Shown here in pieces: positions 41,867-53,828 of a DNA stretch of 64,000 nt; the first letter of the stretch is position 1, and each line of letters starts with the position of its first letter. The translations under genes were made by a program, and so were the position numbers. This DNA is from Rhizodiscina lignyota (taxonomy: Eukaryota; Ascomycota; Dothideomycetes; Aulographales; Rhizodiscinaceae), in the NCBI GenBank assembly GCA_010015805.1, contig ML978128.1, positions 1,054,001 through 1,118,000 of the forward strand. Reading direction: 5' to 3'. Below the pieces are notes generated by a model. It had not been told where the DNA came from, did no database searches, and worked only from the letters and a program-made list of their open reading frames with translations.

Positions 41867-44407
41867 GTTGGAAGTGTTTGAATAGATTCAAGTATTAAGT
41901 GAGTGTGGTATGAAGCGAACGTAATATAGAAACGACTGTGCTCCGCGGAAGGAGAAACGAATGATGGAAGAACCACACCTTTTGTTGACGAAAAGGATGG
42001 GAAATGAGATGACGGTCGAGAGAAAGAAAGAGGTCGAAGTTGTACAGCACTTACATACATATATGCGCGGTGTGTTGAGACATCGACTGTTGACCTGTGC
42101 CATGTGGACCACTCGGAGCCTCGAACGCGAGCAGTCACTGACCCACCGTGCAAATTGTGAATGCCTGATTCCTTTGTTGAGCTTTGTGCGATTTGTGCAC
42201 AGCATGGATGGCTCGTGTGTTGCTTCGATCAGGGGAAATAAAGAATCGATTGCCTCATGGAAACGATGTTCTTCGAACCGGCGCAGCATGAAACAAACAC
42301 CCCATGGAAACCTGGTCAATCCTGGCCGCGCTACTGCAAGGAACAAAGCCAGCCAGCCAATCATCCCAGGGTCTCCTGAGCAGTGGGCCGCAGTGGCTGT
42401 CGCCGCCGAGACTTCATGCCGCCGCCATCCGCGCCAAAATGACCGGCATAAAGGCCTCAAATGTGGGGACGGGCACACGGCGTTGCCAGCACGTCCAGGA
42501 TCAATAGATCGACGTCCATTGTGGCATTGACTTCCGCATAGGCCTTTGCAGAAGTAAGGAGCAGCCGAAGTCACCGAAGTCGTGCAGCAATACTTGTCTC
42601 GTTGAACAGATATTGACTGGCTCCCAAGAGTAGCACATGTAAGCGCGCACAAAAGGAGAGATACGAAAAGGCTGACACAGACGAATATCGAAAGGACCGA
42701 ACGAGAGGCCAAAAAGACTCGCCGCGACCCGCTGAGCTGAAGCGCTCAGGCGCTGAAAGCCGATGGCGGCTCACGCTGCGTTTGGGCCCGCACGTGCGCA
42801 CCGCGTTTCGAAGGGATCGTGGGACGATGGATCGTGCTGACGAGCGTGTAGCCTCGCTACGGTTTGTTCGACTGTTGCGATGTTTCATAGGAACGGTGTG
42901 GATGAAGGAGGGCCAGGGATTCGGCGTTGCCAAAAGGGGCCGCGGGGCTGAGCCAGTCAGTGCCTGCGATGCCAAGCCTTCGACGCTCCGCCGTGCCGGA
43001 ACCCAAGGAGGAAGTGCACCGAAACAACCTGCGGCCAATTGCATGAACATCAACAGCCACACGCTCTTTCTCTCACCATCAAATTTCGGCGCGCGTACGA
43101 GATGCTGTGATGCACTTCGCAATGACCATCTCTCTTCTGCTAGTTTGCTTTTACCCACGCCCTCCACACGCCGAGCTGAGCAATGCCTATAGACATTGCA
43201 CAAAATCCCATGCTTGGGATCGTCTTACCCTGATGTGAGCGAGCAATTTCCCTCTGATGCGGGCAGACTTTAGACAGCTCAGCAGAAACGACTCGTCTAG
43301 TAACTAGTTCTTCTGGGTATGGTGTAGGTAGATCATGGACGCCATGCCGTTTCTTTTGCCCTTTTCCTTACCTATTCCATGGAGTCATGTCCTCTCCGTT
43401 CAAATCGTTAGCTGCATTGTCTGCGTGTAGTGGGTTACCAAGATCCGCATATGGCCCGTCTCCGACAGACCATCTCATGATTGTGGGATGATTAACGTCA
43501 TACTGCAGTCTGAGTTTGGCCTAGTTACTGATCCCCTTTTCCGTATTTCGCCTCCCAAGTTTGAAGAAAGAAGGACTGTCGGCAATGTGTTCCTCTTCGA
43601 GAAGAGCGCCAAAAATATTCAGAGCCCAGATTCAGTGCACTGGCAGATTCGGTCTCTTCGAACTGGCTAACTAGTACTTTGCGGTCAATAATATGCACCA
43701 AAAAGAGCCACAGATCTTAACGAGTTCAAGTAATCTTGTCAATATAAGTCTCGCTAACACCCTGACTATTCGACAAGTACATTCCGCTACGAGCATCTCG
43801 AATTGTACTTCAATAATGTATCTTAAAACGGACAAGTAATCAATCGCATGAGAGAATTCCCCAAAGAACTCTACTTGCAATGTAAGACAAACACAGGTGA
43901 GCTCGTGGAAGGAAGACAACTTCTGAGGCTATCATAATGATGCCCTCAAGGACTATCCCACTAACTCTAGAGACTGCTGCTTCGTATTGGCGAGAAAACG
44001 TTTATATGGACCTGGATAATGAATTTTCATCTTGTTAGTGTGTTCATGAGGTACCTAGGTATCTTAAAGCGGGTGGATCTTCAACGTCGATGTTGTGAGT
44101 TCCTTGCACTTCCTGGGCGCTCCTGTAATAAGAACCGTACGTAGTGATCTTCAAGGTCGTTGGGAACTCTATAGACTTTCCCAGTCGGTCCAAGACCGAA
44201 GTTTTGACTGCGATGAATTATTGTTGGCGAATGCCCTGCTGCCAGAACACACTAGGTACGAAGAAACGCCACGACGTCATTCAAGCGTGCACGCGACGTC
44301 CGCTCGCCCAGCTGCAGCTTCTTCATAAGCACTCCACAGGCGAAAAATTTCCGCAACAAGCCGCAACATTGTTGATACCCCTCCAACGGTAATGAAGGTG
44401 GCTCAGA
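41867..44407. other. long gene-free region
   Basis: 2.5 kb between the divergent wall-protein and NCA2 genes. Open frames exist on both strands but lack ATG starts, domain resemblance or splice support. It is likely an extended promoter with untranslated leaders; an unannotated non-coding RNA cannot be excluded. Confidence 0.4.
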
Positions 44408-46543
44408 ATGTCCTTTGTGACAGAGTATGTCTTTTCGTGCGTCAATTGGATGTCCTTATGCTAACAGCAGCCGAAAAGCCAAGTCCGTCGCATCGACGCG
44501 CTCCTCGATCGATTGCAGCTCTCCCGGCCTACCACTCCAAGTGCAGATGATGAAGAAGCACAGGCAGTCAGGAGTGAATTAGTAGAGGACAGAGAGAGGA
44601 TTGTGCAGCTCCAGTTCCTAATCAAGTTGATATCGCCCCCTCCGTCTGCGAAATCTGCTCTCGTACCGCTATACCTCGTCCGTTCTGCGCTGTCGCAATC
44701 CCGCTTGACACAGTCTCGAAGCATCTTAACCCCCGGAATACAGTCGAGAGAAGGTGGTGAACATGGAGAAGCACAAGACACCTCATCTCCATACGAGCGC
44801 GATCTGGAATGGGTCCTCATGTCCAAAGCTACCACCCAAATATACGGTCAACTCCTTAACCTGATACTAGAACAAACGATACCTCTTAGTTACGACATAG
44901 ACTATTGGGACAGCGTTCTGAACTCCTACCGGTACTCTGCGCTCTATTCAATACAGACTTCTCCTCTGAGGCTATGGGATTTTGGGCAAGAGGTCTACAG
45001 AGACGTGCGCCAGCGCGCGGGCGTACAAGGCATCACTGAAGGGGTAGAGGGGAGTTGGCGGCAGTTTTATGCATTGGTCAGAGACGTCGTCAGGGAGAGG
45101 AGCGTGGAAGACGTGCGGCGGAGAGTCGTGAGTCCGCTTGCACGGGTGCGGACAGAGTGTCGGAAGAAGCGGGACGCACTGAGGAGAATCCGTTCAATGA
45201 ATGCGAATGCATTAGGTGTGCTTCTTGGGGAAGGTCTGAGCAATCGGACCATGCATGAGAAAGGCATCGCGACGCCGATGACGCCGGAATTTGGCGTAAG
45301 TGACGAAGACTTTGACGAAAGGAGGGACAAGTGGAGAGGAACCATTGTCAAGAGCATTGCATTGATGGATGCCGTGCTCGCAAACGTGAATGAGGAAGGG
45401 ATGACAGTGGATGCATTTGATCCAGCTGTTGGAGCTGCCACTGATGATGATCGGTTCTATCGCAGCAGCGATGCGTCGATCTCGTCACTGGGACCGCAAG
45501 AAGTAGCAGAGAGGCTGCATTTACTTCTAGAGACTCGACTACCGAACTACCAAGCGAGCTTTGAAGAGCAAGTCAAGATACACGGACGACCGTCACGGCT
45601 TATCCGGTATTGGTTTCCAGCCACGGTACTCCTGCTTTCGTCCGGGACGATCCTGCGAATCTTGGTCAATCGTAAAGAGGAGATACTGACGTGGGTGCGT
45701 GACTTTGGTGTCACGGTCCGCGACTTCTGGGCCAATTGGGTAGTCGAACCCGCACGGAAGATTATTGGGACAATAAGGCACGACGAAGGATCCGAAATAT
45801 CTATTATGAGCAAGCGTAGCCTCGAAGGGGATCGTGAAAGTCTGGAGAGAATGGTCGTCGACTTTGCAGTACAACATCCTGAGAATGGAAGCCTGAATGA
45901 AGCGCAGATCGCCGACATAAGATCAAAAGTGAAGGAGGGCGACTTGACCCCCGTACTGAAAGCATATGAGAAAGACATGCAGAGTCCCTTCTTTGGCGTC
46001 GTCCGGGGAAATTTAATCAGAACTCTCCTCATACAGGTCCAGAAGACCAAAGTGGACGTCGAAGTAGCAATGGGAGGAGTGGACGAGCTGTTGAAGAGCC
46101 AGGAGCTTCTCTTTGGGTATGCTTGATCGTCCTCTGACTCCAACTTTAATTTCTTGCTAAACTTTGATAGTTTCATTGGCCTCACTCCTGGCTTGCTCGT
46201 ATGTATTGGCACCATTCGTTGGCTAAACAGCACCTTTGGCAATCGGAAAACCACTCAATCAGGGAGACAAACTGGCAAGCTACTTCATGGAATACGCAAC
46301 ATAGATCGCGTTTTGACATCCGCGATACCGACCGACTTTGGAGAACTAATGTACAAGGACCAAGGTCTCTTACTCTGCGATGTCCATCTGCTAAGGCAAG
46401 ACGCCGGCAAAGTAATGCCGAAGCAGATCTACAGGGACTTCTTGGAAGACGTCGATGAGCTTGTGGACGTGCGAATAGGCGTGAAGAAGCAGCAGAAGAT
46501 AGTAAAGAGAATCAGATGGGCGTACGCGAAGTGGATACAATAA
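44408..46543 (+). CDS. NCA2: Nuclear control of ATPase protein 2
   Basis: Exons 44408-44424, 44479-46116, 46171-46543; 675 aa. Exon 1 encodes only MSFVTD minus one base; the 54-nt intron has GTATGT, GCTAACA branch and an AAAAG acceptor, giving MSFVTDQVRRIDALLDRLQL. NCA2 blocks include YDIDYWDSVLNSYRYSALYS, RLIRYWFPATVLLLSSGTIL (a membrane segment near 380) and, after splicing, LLFGFIGLTPGLLVCIGTIR (second membrane segment). The C-terminus has GELMYKDQGLLLCDVHLLRQ. In yeast NCA2 (with NCA3) affects mitochondrial ATP6/ATP8 expression from the mitochondrial outer membrane. A nearer acceptor (44467) would also keep frame but matches the family less well. Confidence 0.92.
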
Positions 46544-47120
46544 AGACTTCATGCAGGACCACTACTTTAAGCCTTTGATATTTTTAACCAGAAACACAGC
46601 TAGTGGTACACGTATCTTACTCCGAACCATCTCAAGACTATAAGTATTGCCCATAATTTTGGCTGTTCGGCGATGACGCGATTCGAGCTTATCCACATCC
46701 TTCGATCTCCGGCATTTGGCACACCTGCCCGCACCAATGCACTATGATTCTTCAATCCAACTTCATCAAGTTCCCCCGCCAGGCTCATCAATAACAGCCG
46801 CGGAATTGACCTTCGTCCCCGAGCTTCATTCACGATAGTCAGTCTCCGCCGTTTCCGTTCCCGGAAGCAGGCAGCCGATTCAATTTTCTGGTGAATACTA
46901 GCGTTGATTGGCCTATTCGGACGAAGATATACTCCATACGAGTGACGTGATGCGCACGATTCATATACATGCTTCAACAGGCTCTTAATCCTAGGTAAAG
47001 GTAAAGAGTTAGGTTAAAATGCTGCGTGCCAGCTTCTAAAACTTCTTTTCTTCTCCCTCAACCTGATCTCATATCAGGTCTTGCTCCAGAATCACCCTTT
47101 CAGCACTTACCAATTCCACC
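46544..47120. other. intergenic
   Basis: NCA2 3' flank and tannase-family promoter. Nothing supported. Confidence 0.55.
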
Positions 47121-48802
47121 ATGAAACTGCTCGGTATTTTAATGGCTGGGCTCATTGCCAGTGTCAATGGCTTCGACTGTTCTGCCTCATTCTTCGCAAA
47201 ATACGTGAACAGCAGTGCCAAGGTCACTTCTGCGGAAACACTCCCGGCTGGCTCGACTTACCATGTTCCAGCCTCTGACCTAGGGTTTCCAGACTCACCG
47301 ACGAATCTTCCAGCACTTTGCGTTGTGCACGTCGAAGTAACACCGGTTCCAAGCGCTCCATACAACTTTGCGATCTTCCTACCACATGATTGGAATGGCC
47401 GTACAGTCACCGTTGGCGGGTGGGAATTTGCAGGCGGCATTCCGTACGCTGACATAGGAGTCGGAGTCCGGTATGGCTTCGCATCCATCGGTACAGATTT
47501 CGGCCACCTGAGCATTCCATCGGATGGACGCTGGGCGTATCATCAGCCCGAAAAGGCGAGCAATTGGGGCTGGCGAGCCGTTCACGGTTCAGCGACTATG
47601 GGGAAAGACCTGGTCGAAGCGTTTTACGGCAAGAAGGTCAGCTACAGATACTTCTCCGGCTGCTCGACCGGTGGACGGCATGGATTCAAGTCCGCTCAAA
47701 TGTTTCCTGATGACTTCGATGGAATCTTAGCTGGGGCTCCGGCATGGTGGGAGGACCGTCTCGCGATCCAACATGGTTGGATGTCTATTGAGAACTTGCC
47801 CATTGACGCTCCGCATCACATGTCGGCGGCGATGTATCCAGTCATCGGCGCGGAAGCAGTCAGACAGTGCGATCCGCAAGATGGCCTAAAAGACGGCATC
47901 ATATCAGATCCGTTTCGGTGCGATTTCCGACTTGAAGCGCTCCTATGTGGACCCGATGTCAAGAACAGCACCGCCAGCAAATGTCTAACATCCGCTCAGT
48001 TGACGACATTGTACAAATGGTACAACAATTGGGTTGAGAAAAACCAGACGTTCATCTTCCCCCATTTCGAATTTGGAAGTGAGGCTCAGTGGAGTGGAAC
48101 TATTCCGGATACCGCACCATCATCACTTATGCTAAATTGGATGCAGTACATGATAGGTCTCGGGCCGGATTGGGATTGGCAGAAGGACTGGAATACGGAC
48201 CTTGTGTTCTATTCCGAGAGATACAATCCAGGGCAGTGCCAGGCAGATGATTTCGACATGTCGCCTTTCTACAAAACAGGCGCGAAGATCCTACAGTACC
48301 ATGGATACGCGGATGGCCTGATTCCAACAAGAAGCAGTGTCTACTTGTATGAGCATATCTATCGGACACTATATCCGAAGGGAATCGATTTGGATAATTT
48401 CTATCGCATGTTCTTCGTACCTGGCATGCAGTAAGCATTGGAACCTCCATACTCCGTCTCCCAACCCACTAACGTCAGGTCAGGCATTGCTTCGGCACTC
48501 CACCGAATCAAAATGCTCCTTGGTACTTTGCGGGAGCGAGACAAGCCAATAGTCTTAGCGACAGCTTGCACAGCGTGCCTGGCTACTCTGATCCGAAGCA
48601 CGACGTCTTGCTGGCCCTCGTGGATTGGGTAGAGAATGGAAAGGCGCCGACGGAGATCATTGCAACCAAATGGCATAACGATACCCTGCAAGACTCCGTC
48701 ACGCGCCAGCGTCCGCTGTGCATGTATCCCAAACAGGCGAAGTATAAGGGCTCTGGAGACCCAGATAAGCCAGAGAACTGGGAGTGCAAAGGCCTCTACT
48801 GA
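47121..48802 (+). CDS. Tannase/feruloyl esterase family, secreted
   Basis: Exons 47121-48430 and 48484-48802; 542 aa. The 53-nt intron has GTAAGC, CACTAAC branch and CAG. Signal peptide MKLLGILMAGLIASVNG. The family nucleophile motif CSTGG is in RYFSGCSTGGRHGFKSAQMF (near residue 180), followed by DDFDGILAGAPAWWEDRL. The acid is in YHGYADGLIPTRSS and the catalytic His in FVPGMQHCFG, whose codons flank the splice junction. Paired cysteines typical of the family (CVVH, CDP, CDF) are present. The enzyme cleaves ester links of gallate or ferulate to polysaccharide/tannin in plant matter. Missing splicing truncates it just before the His. Confidence 0.93.
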
Positions 48803-49517
48803 GTGTGGACTTGAGAAGTCGCTAGGGCGTTGGAATTGAAAATGACAAGTCCTACGACTCGATGAAATAACGGGCACAAAAAGGCGATATCGATACAAAC
48901 AAATGAAATAAACTTTCACGAGATTGTAGTGCTCTCATTCGCATCTCGAGGTTGTGTCGTGAGGCTTTCGATCAACAATCACCTTGCCGAGAATTTGCCG
49001 ACGAACGTACCTGCAACATGAAGGCTTCAGTTCATCTTGTCTGGTAGCGCTTACATGCTCAATCAAATAGAGCTTAGCTTCTCGAAGCATGAATCAATGT
49101 TGGCAGCTGGCAGCAACATGGAAACCTGCCGAACGGCATTGCTCGGTGATTGGGGGCTCTGTCTCGCCGATGACGTTGGCGTAGGCGCTGGAAAGGGGCT
49201 TGCTGTCCAGCACATGCAGGATTATTGCTGTGCCCCAAGGTTGGCAAGTATCCACGTTTGATGAGGAAGCATGCGAGGCTCAGCAATCTACCTACTGTGT
49301 TTCTTTGTTACTATGTACGTTCCTTGCCTAAAGCCGTGCGCTGTGCAACGTCGTTCCGCATCTTCAAGTTTTCTGCACCTCTGAGATTAGAGTTACTTTC
49401 TCCTACGACGCATAGTCTCTCCTTTTGTCACTTTGCAGGTGATTGTCCTAATCTGTCGGTTGTCACTCGAATGCCTGCTCCAGGCAAGCCCGGTTAAGGG
49501 CACATCTTGATGAGGGC
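48803..49517. other. intergenic
   Basis: 3' flank of the esterase and upstream of the CAP10 gene. No gene seen. Confidence 0.55.
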
Positions 49518-51116
49518 ATGGCTCCACCGCTGCGCTCAATCGGGAAGCTTTGCGCCTACACCGCACTCGTCTTGATAATTTCTGGCCTCTTCCTGAACTA
49601 TGGTATTGATACAAAACTTATTCGGGGTCATTTTCAGAAGGATAAGTTGGTCGATCAATCCTCGTCGCCGGCTCCCGAGAAATTGGATTCGCTGCACAGT
49701 AAACCGCCAGGAAACACTTTACAAGGCTCGGGAAACAAGGTCGGGAAGACGGATTGGACTGTCGCTGCTGGAAATTATGCCGACGACTACAGCTTAAATT
49801 CTCAGCGATGCGCAGCTACATTTCCTGATTTGTTCAAGGAAATAAAAAGAGCATCTGCGTATTGGAAGCAGCTAAAGATTTCGATTAGTGACTTGGACAA
49901 CTCGTGGGCATCAGAAGGGGTTGTCCGCGCTCTCATCTTTGACGGACGGGTATGTGAAGGTCTCAATGCTCGTAGTATTACACTCACTAATTTTAATCAG
50001 CTGTACATTCTGGAAACAAAATTCTCTGGCGCGGGATATAACATTCACCGCTCACTTGCGATTCTTAGCTCGATCCATCGAGCTATTGGCTCCTCTACTG
50101 ATCCAATTCCGAACGTCGAATTCTCCTTCTCAGTCAGCGACATTGCCGATTCTGAGCACAAAGGTTCTGGTAGGCCGATATGGACTTTCTCAAGACGCGC
50201 GGAGGATGAACACCAGTGGCTAATGCCCGATTTTGGATTCTGGAGCTGGGGTCTAGATCTTGTTGGAGAATACACTCAAATTCGCAATCAGATATCCCAA
50301 AGCGAGAATACCTTCTCGGACAAGTTATCCAAAGCTGTCTGGCGAGGTACTGAAAACAGTCAAGTGCGGAAGGACCTGATCAAAGTCACGAAGCCCTTTA
50401 GACAGACTTGGGCGGACATTCAGTCAATCACATGGTCAGGTCGCATAAAACTTTCATCTAATTCGAAATTGAAGGCATTATCTATCCCGGAGCACTGCAA
50501 TTGGAAGTTCCTGATTCACACAGAAGGTATTTATTTGCCGTAGATAGCCATATATTGTTTGGCGACAAGACTTGCTAACTCATCTGCGAAGGTGTCAGCT
50601 ACTCTGGCCGCGGCAAATACCTTCTCAACTGCCACTCCGTCTTTGTAGCCCATGAACTCGAATGGATCGAAAACTGGCATCAGTTTCTTGTTTCTGATGG
50701 CCCAAATCAGAACTACGTCCGGGTCAAACGCGACTTCTCTGACCTCCCAGATAAGATGCGATTCCTCTTAGACCACCCCGTGCTAGCCGAGCGCATCGCA
50801 AACAACAGCGTCACGACATTCCGTGATGGGTACCTGACCCCGGCGGCTCAGGCGTGCTACTGGCGGGAGATGCTCCGGGCATGGAGGGATGTCAGTTTTG
50901 AGCCAGAGTTGTGGGAAGAGGTGGAAGCTTTAAACGAGGCTGGTCAATCAACCGACCCACAGTGGAGGATGAGGGGCATCCCTTATGAGACCTTCGTGTA
51001 TGTTCAGTCTTGACATTATTCGCGCAGGCGCTGACAGACTGTTTCCTAGGTTGACGGCGTTTGACGACTTGTACGATGGATGCGGCTGGTTCAAGAAATT
51101 GATTGGCTCTTGCTAG
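49518..51116 (+). CDS. CAP10/GT90-family glycosyltransferase
   Basis: Exons 49518-50526, 50592-50997, 51050-51116; 493 aa. Introns are 65 nt (GCTAACT branch) and 52 nt. A single N-terminal signal anchor (LCAYTALVLIISGLFLNYGI) indicates a type II Golgi protein. CAP10/GT90 blocks: LIFDGRVCEGLNARS, MPDFGFWSWGLDLVGEYTQI, KAVWRGTENSQVRKDLIKVT, EHCNWKFLIHTEGVSYSGRG, KYLLNCHSVFVAHELEWIEN and RDGYLTPAAQACYWREMLRA. The family includes Cryptococcus CAP10 and beta-1,2-xylosyltransferases adding xylose to glycans. Here the linkage is unknown. The N-terminal stem (residues ~45-80) is short. Confidence 0.92.
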
Positions 51117-51685
51117 GTGGAAAGCGGCGGAGAGAAGCGCCGTAAACGTTTGAGCCTTGTGATACGAGACGGTGCGCGATGCTGAAGAGGGCTTTGAGAG
51201 TTTGCCTTATCGTCTAAGGTGCTTCGTTGCGATTGTTTGTCGCTTGTTACGCGACGCTGAGGATATCACAGTACTCAGACGACCTACTCTGCGGCCACCT
51301 GCTATTTGCAGATCTGCACCTACGATGATTTGCACATAATTAGCCTATGTTTTCTTTTTCTCTGGAGCCACGGGCACGTTCTGGGTACCGCAAGGCTGGT
51401 CTGAAACCCAGACTGCTCCGCGACCTGGTCGGAGGCTTGATGCCAAGCAAAATCCTCAACGTCGAGACAGTATATCGAACATTTCGACAGATGCGCGATT
51501 TTCGAAGATGAACGTGAATAATCGAAAACTCTAAGAACTCTAGCATTTCCAAGTTTATCTCCCTTGGATTCGTGGCGTCTCCTGCCTCCTGGCGTGGGGT
51601 TTCACCCACTTGAGGTGGGAATACATATAGACCTTACTTTCTTCCGCACAATATCTCAGCCTAATGTTACCGAAATATACCCAAT
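51117..51685. other. intergenic
   Basis: Nothing recognisable; promoter of the membrane protein gene. Confidence 0.55.
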
Positions 51686-52632
51686 ATGCGCTTATTTCTG
51701 TTGCTTTTCTTCCTTGTCATACGCGCACTCACAATTACTGCTCAGAACTCTGAAACCCGAACGTGCTACCTGCCTGATGGAACCGCCATCGGTCCGGGAG
51801 CATCACCATGCAATACCTCCTTGAAAAATGCCGCTTGCTGCGCGACAGGAGAGACTTGGTCCGCAACTCCTCCAGCCTCATCGACATCGGTCGACAGCTT
51901 GCTGACTTTGCGTTCAACAGTATCTCGAACGGTCTCTGCTTCGGCTCGGAGGTGGGCATGATGTACCGAGGTGGCTGCACGGATCAGTCCTGGGAAGATT
52001 CGGTGTGCCCACAAGTCTGTCAAGGCTGTAAGTTTGCCGAGCAACTTCAGATGGCCACTCAGGAGCTGACCGTCGAAATAGACCGCACCTCCGGGTGGGC
52101 GAATATATGGAAGTGTCCCATGCCTTACGAACAAGACCAGTACTGGTGTGGTGACGATAGCAGCACACTCTGCGAAAACGATACCTTCTCGTACCCAATG
52201 GGGAGCATACAGAGTATTGCTGGCGAGGCTGACATGGCGGTGAATGCGAATGCATCCGCCAGCTGTGATACAGAGAGTGGGGCTCGGTGTCCTCAGGATA
52301 TGACTTCGAGTAGAGTGTTGGTTGGTGTAGATATGGGCATTGGTATTCCCCTCGTAATTATGGTCGTGGGGTTTGGGTCCCTGTTCGTCGGGGAGAGGAA
52401 AAAGCGAAAAGAGATTGAGAAGACATTAAGATATATGAGCAGAAGCAGGTCAAATTCGGAAGAAGCAAAAGTGGAAAAGGCGATAGCCACCGAAAGAGTA
52501 TACGAACTAGACACTGAGCGTGTACATGAAATCGATGGTCTGGCGAGATCTGAGATTCCGTCTTCGGGAGGAGCTGGAAGGTGGAGCATTAGTAGAGCGC
52601 CTAGAGATGAGCATAGCCGGCAATATAGATAA
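51686..52632 (+). CDS. Single-pass Cys-rich surface protein, fungus-specific
   Basis: Exons 51686-51858 and 51921-52632; 294 aa. Signal peptide (RLFLLLFFLVIRALTITAQ) is followed by a fungal Cys-rich ectodomain: CYLPDGTAIGPGASPCNT, AACCATGETCISNGLCF (formed by splicing), RGGCTDQSWEDSVCPQVC, then a glycosylatable stretch. A transmembrane helix spans about residues 190-213 (LVGVDMGIGIPLVIMVVGF), followed by a basic RKKRKEIEK and an acidic cytosolic tail. The family is widespread in Pezizomycotina and resembles a surface sensor, but no function is known. The intron donor is GTCCGC, a weak site; CTGAC branch and CAG acceptor are normal. Joining restores the C-x-S-N-G-L-C motif, so I trust it. Confidence 0.82.
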
Positions 52633-53828
52633 TCTGCTAGACTAGCAGACTATCCAACCTTCGTTTTAATGCGCAAGGCCGCGTAACGGGGCAGTTGGAT
52701 AGACTTCTACTCCGTATTAGACGACTGAAATGAATGAAATGTCGCGAATCACTCTTGGAGACTGTAGCTTTACGGAGCATTGGAACCATAATGGGATTCA
52801 GCTTCAACCGGTACGCAAGAAAATCGGAGCCGTTGTACGAATATGTATACGTATACTCTTGCTACATAATAGATTGAGTTGAAGAAAGTAAGGAAGCAAC
52901 GAAGCCCTTCAAATGGTAAAGGCGTAGATCGCAAGGCTAGCTCGAAAGGGATTAGAGTAGATCCTCAACTGTGCGCTCGGAACTTCATCCCATCACAGGG
53001 CTGAAAGTGAAACGCATCGCTCGATGATAGCGCGCCACCAATTGATCTTTGAGTATTATAAGAGGTCTGAGATGGCTTAAGTCGCCAGTTTATGGTGCTT
53101 TCCCTCTCAGGCCTCAGCCTTGGGTCGCCAGTGCCTTGTTCACCCCTTTCGTAGGGCTGACACGTTTCGCGGACTCCGGCGATTAATGGTTCACATGATG
53201 GATTAACAGTACATCTGTTTTGCTATCATCTGGCCATCGGCGACGAATTATACACGCTTATAGAGACACCGGTCGCTCACTCTCTGGGCCGCTTCACGTT
53301 CTTGTCGATTTCCAGAGGCTGAGATATGAAGGGTGATTAAGGCATCAATTTCGCCTGTCGACTTGTGTTGAACAGTCATTGATCCAACTACTTCATATGA
53401 TTTGGCGTAGCTGGGAGGAGATAGCTCAAAATCCCACCGGAAAAGAATAAGCCTCGCGCTGTGCGCGCACAGCATGCTGCAATCCAGCCTTGCTAACGAG
53501 AGAATTTCACCCCGCCATGCTCAGGTACGAGAGAGGTTATAACGTCAACTAAGCCCAGGTCCCTCACTAACAACAGCTTACACAGCGTTCTACCAAATAA
53601 AGTCCCAAATTGGTTGATTATTTGGTGGCGCGGGGTTCGACCAACGTCAGCGTCTTCCAGAATCGTTCTAGAACTACAAGTGAACTCAGAACAGGAGTCA
53701 CCCTATTAGGTACGAGCGTCACCTTAGATTTCACACTCGCAACTATTCTAACACTGAGATTCCATCACAAGGGGAACCAAGCCATTGAACTTCTTTCACA
53801 TTACCATTCCATGCATCGGTTTCTCAAA
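52633..53828. other. intergenic
   Basis: 1.2 kb without a gene. A 12-bp palindrome GTATACGTATAC is at about 52845. It carries the promoter of the second RBR gene. Confidence 0.5.

Noticed and set aside
41888-42712. 274-codon minus-strand frame with hydrophobic start
   Set aside because: Begins with TTG, not ATG; no family resemblance; lies in the leader/promoter of the wall-protein gene.
46600-46977. 125-codon minus-strand frame
   Set aside because: Starts at TTG, no ATG near the beginning and no recognisable domain.
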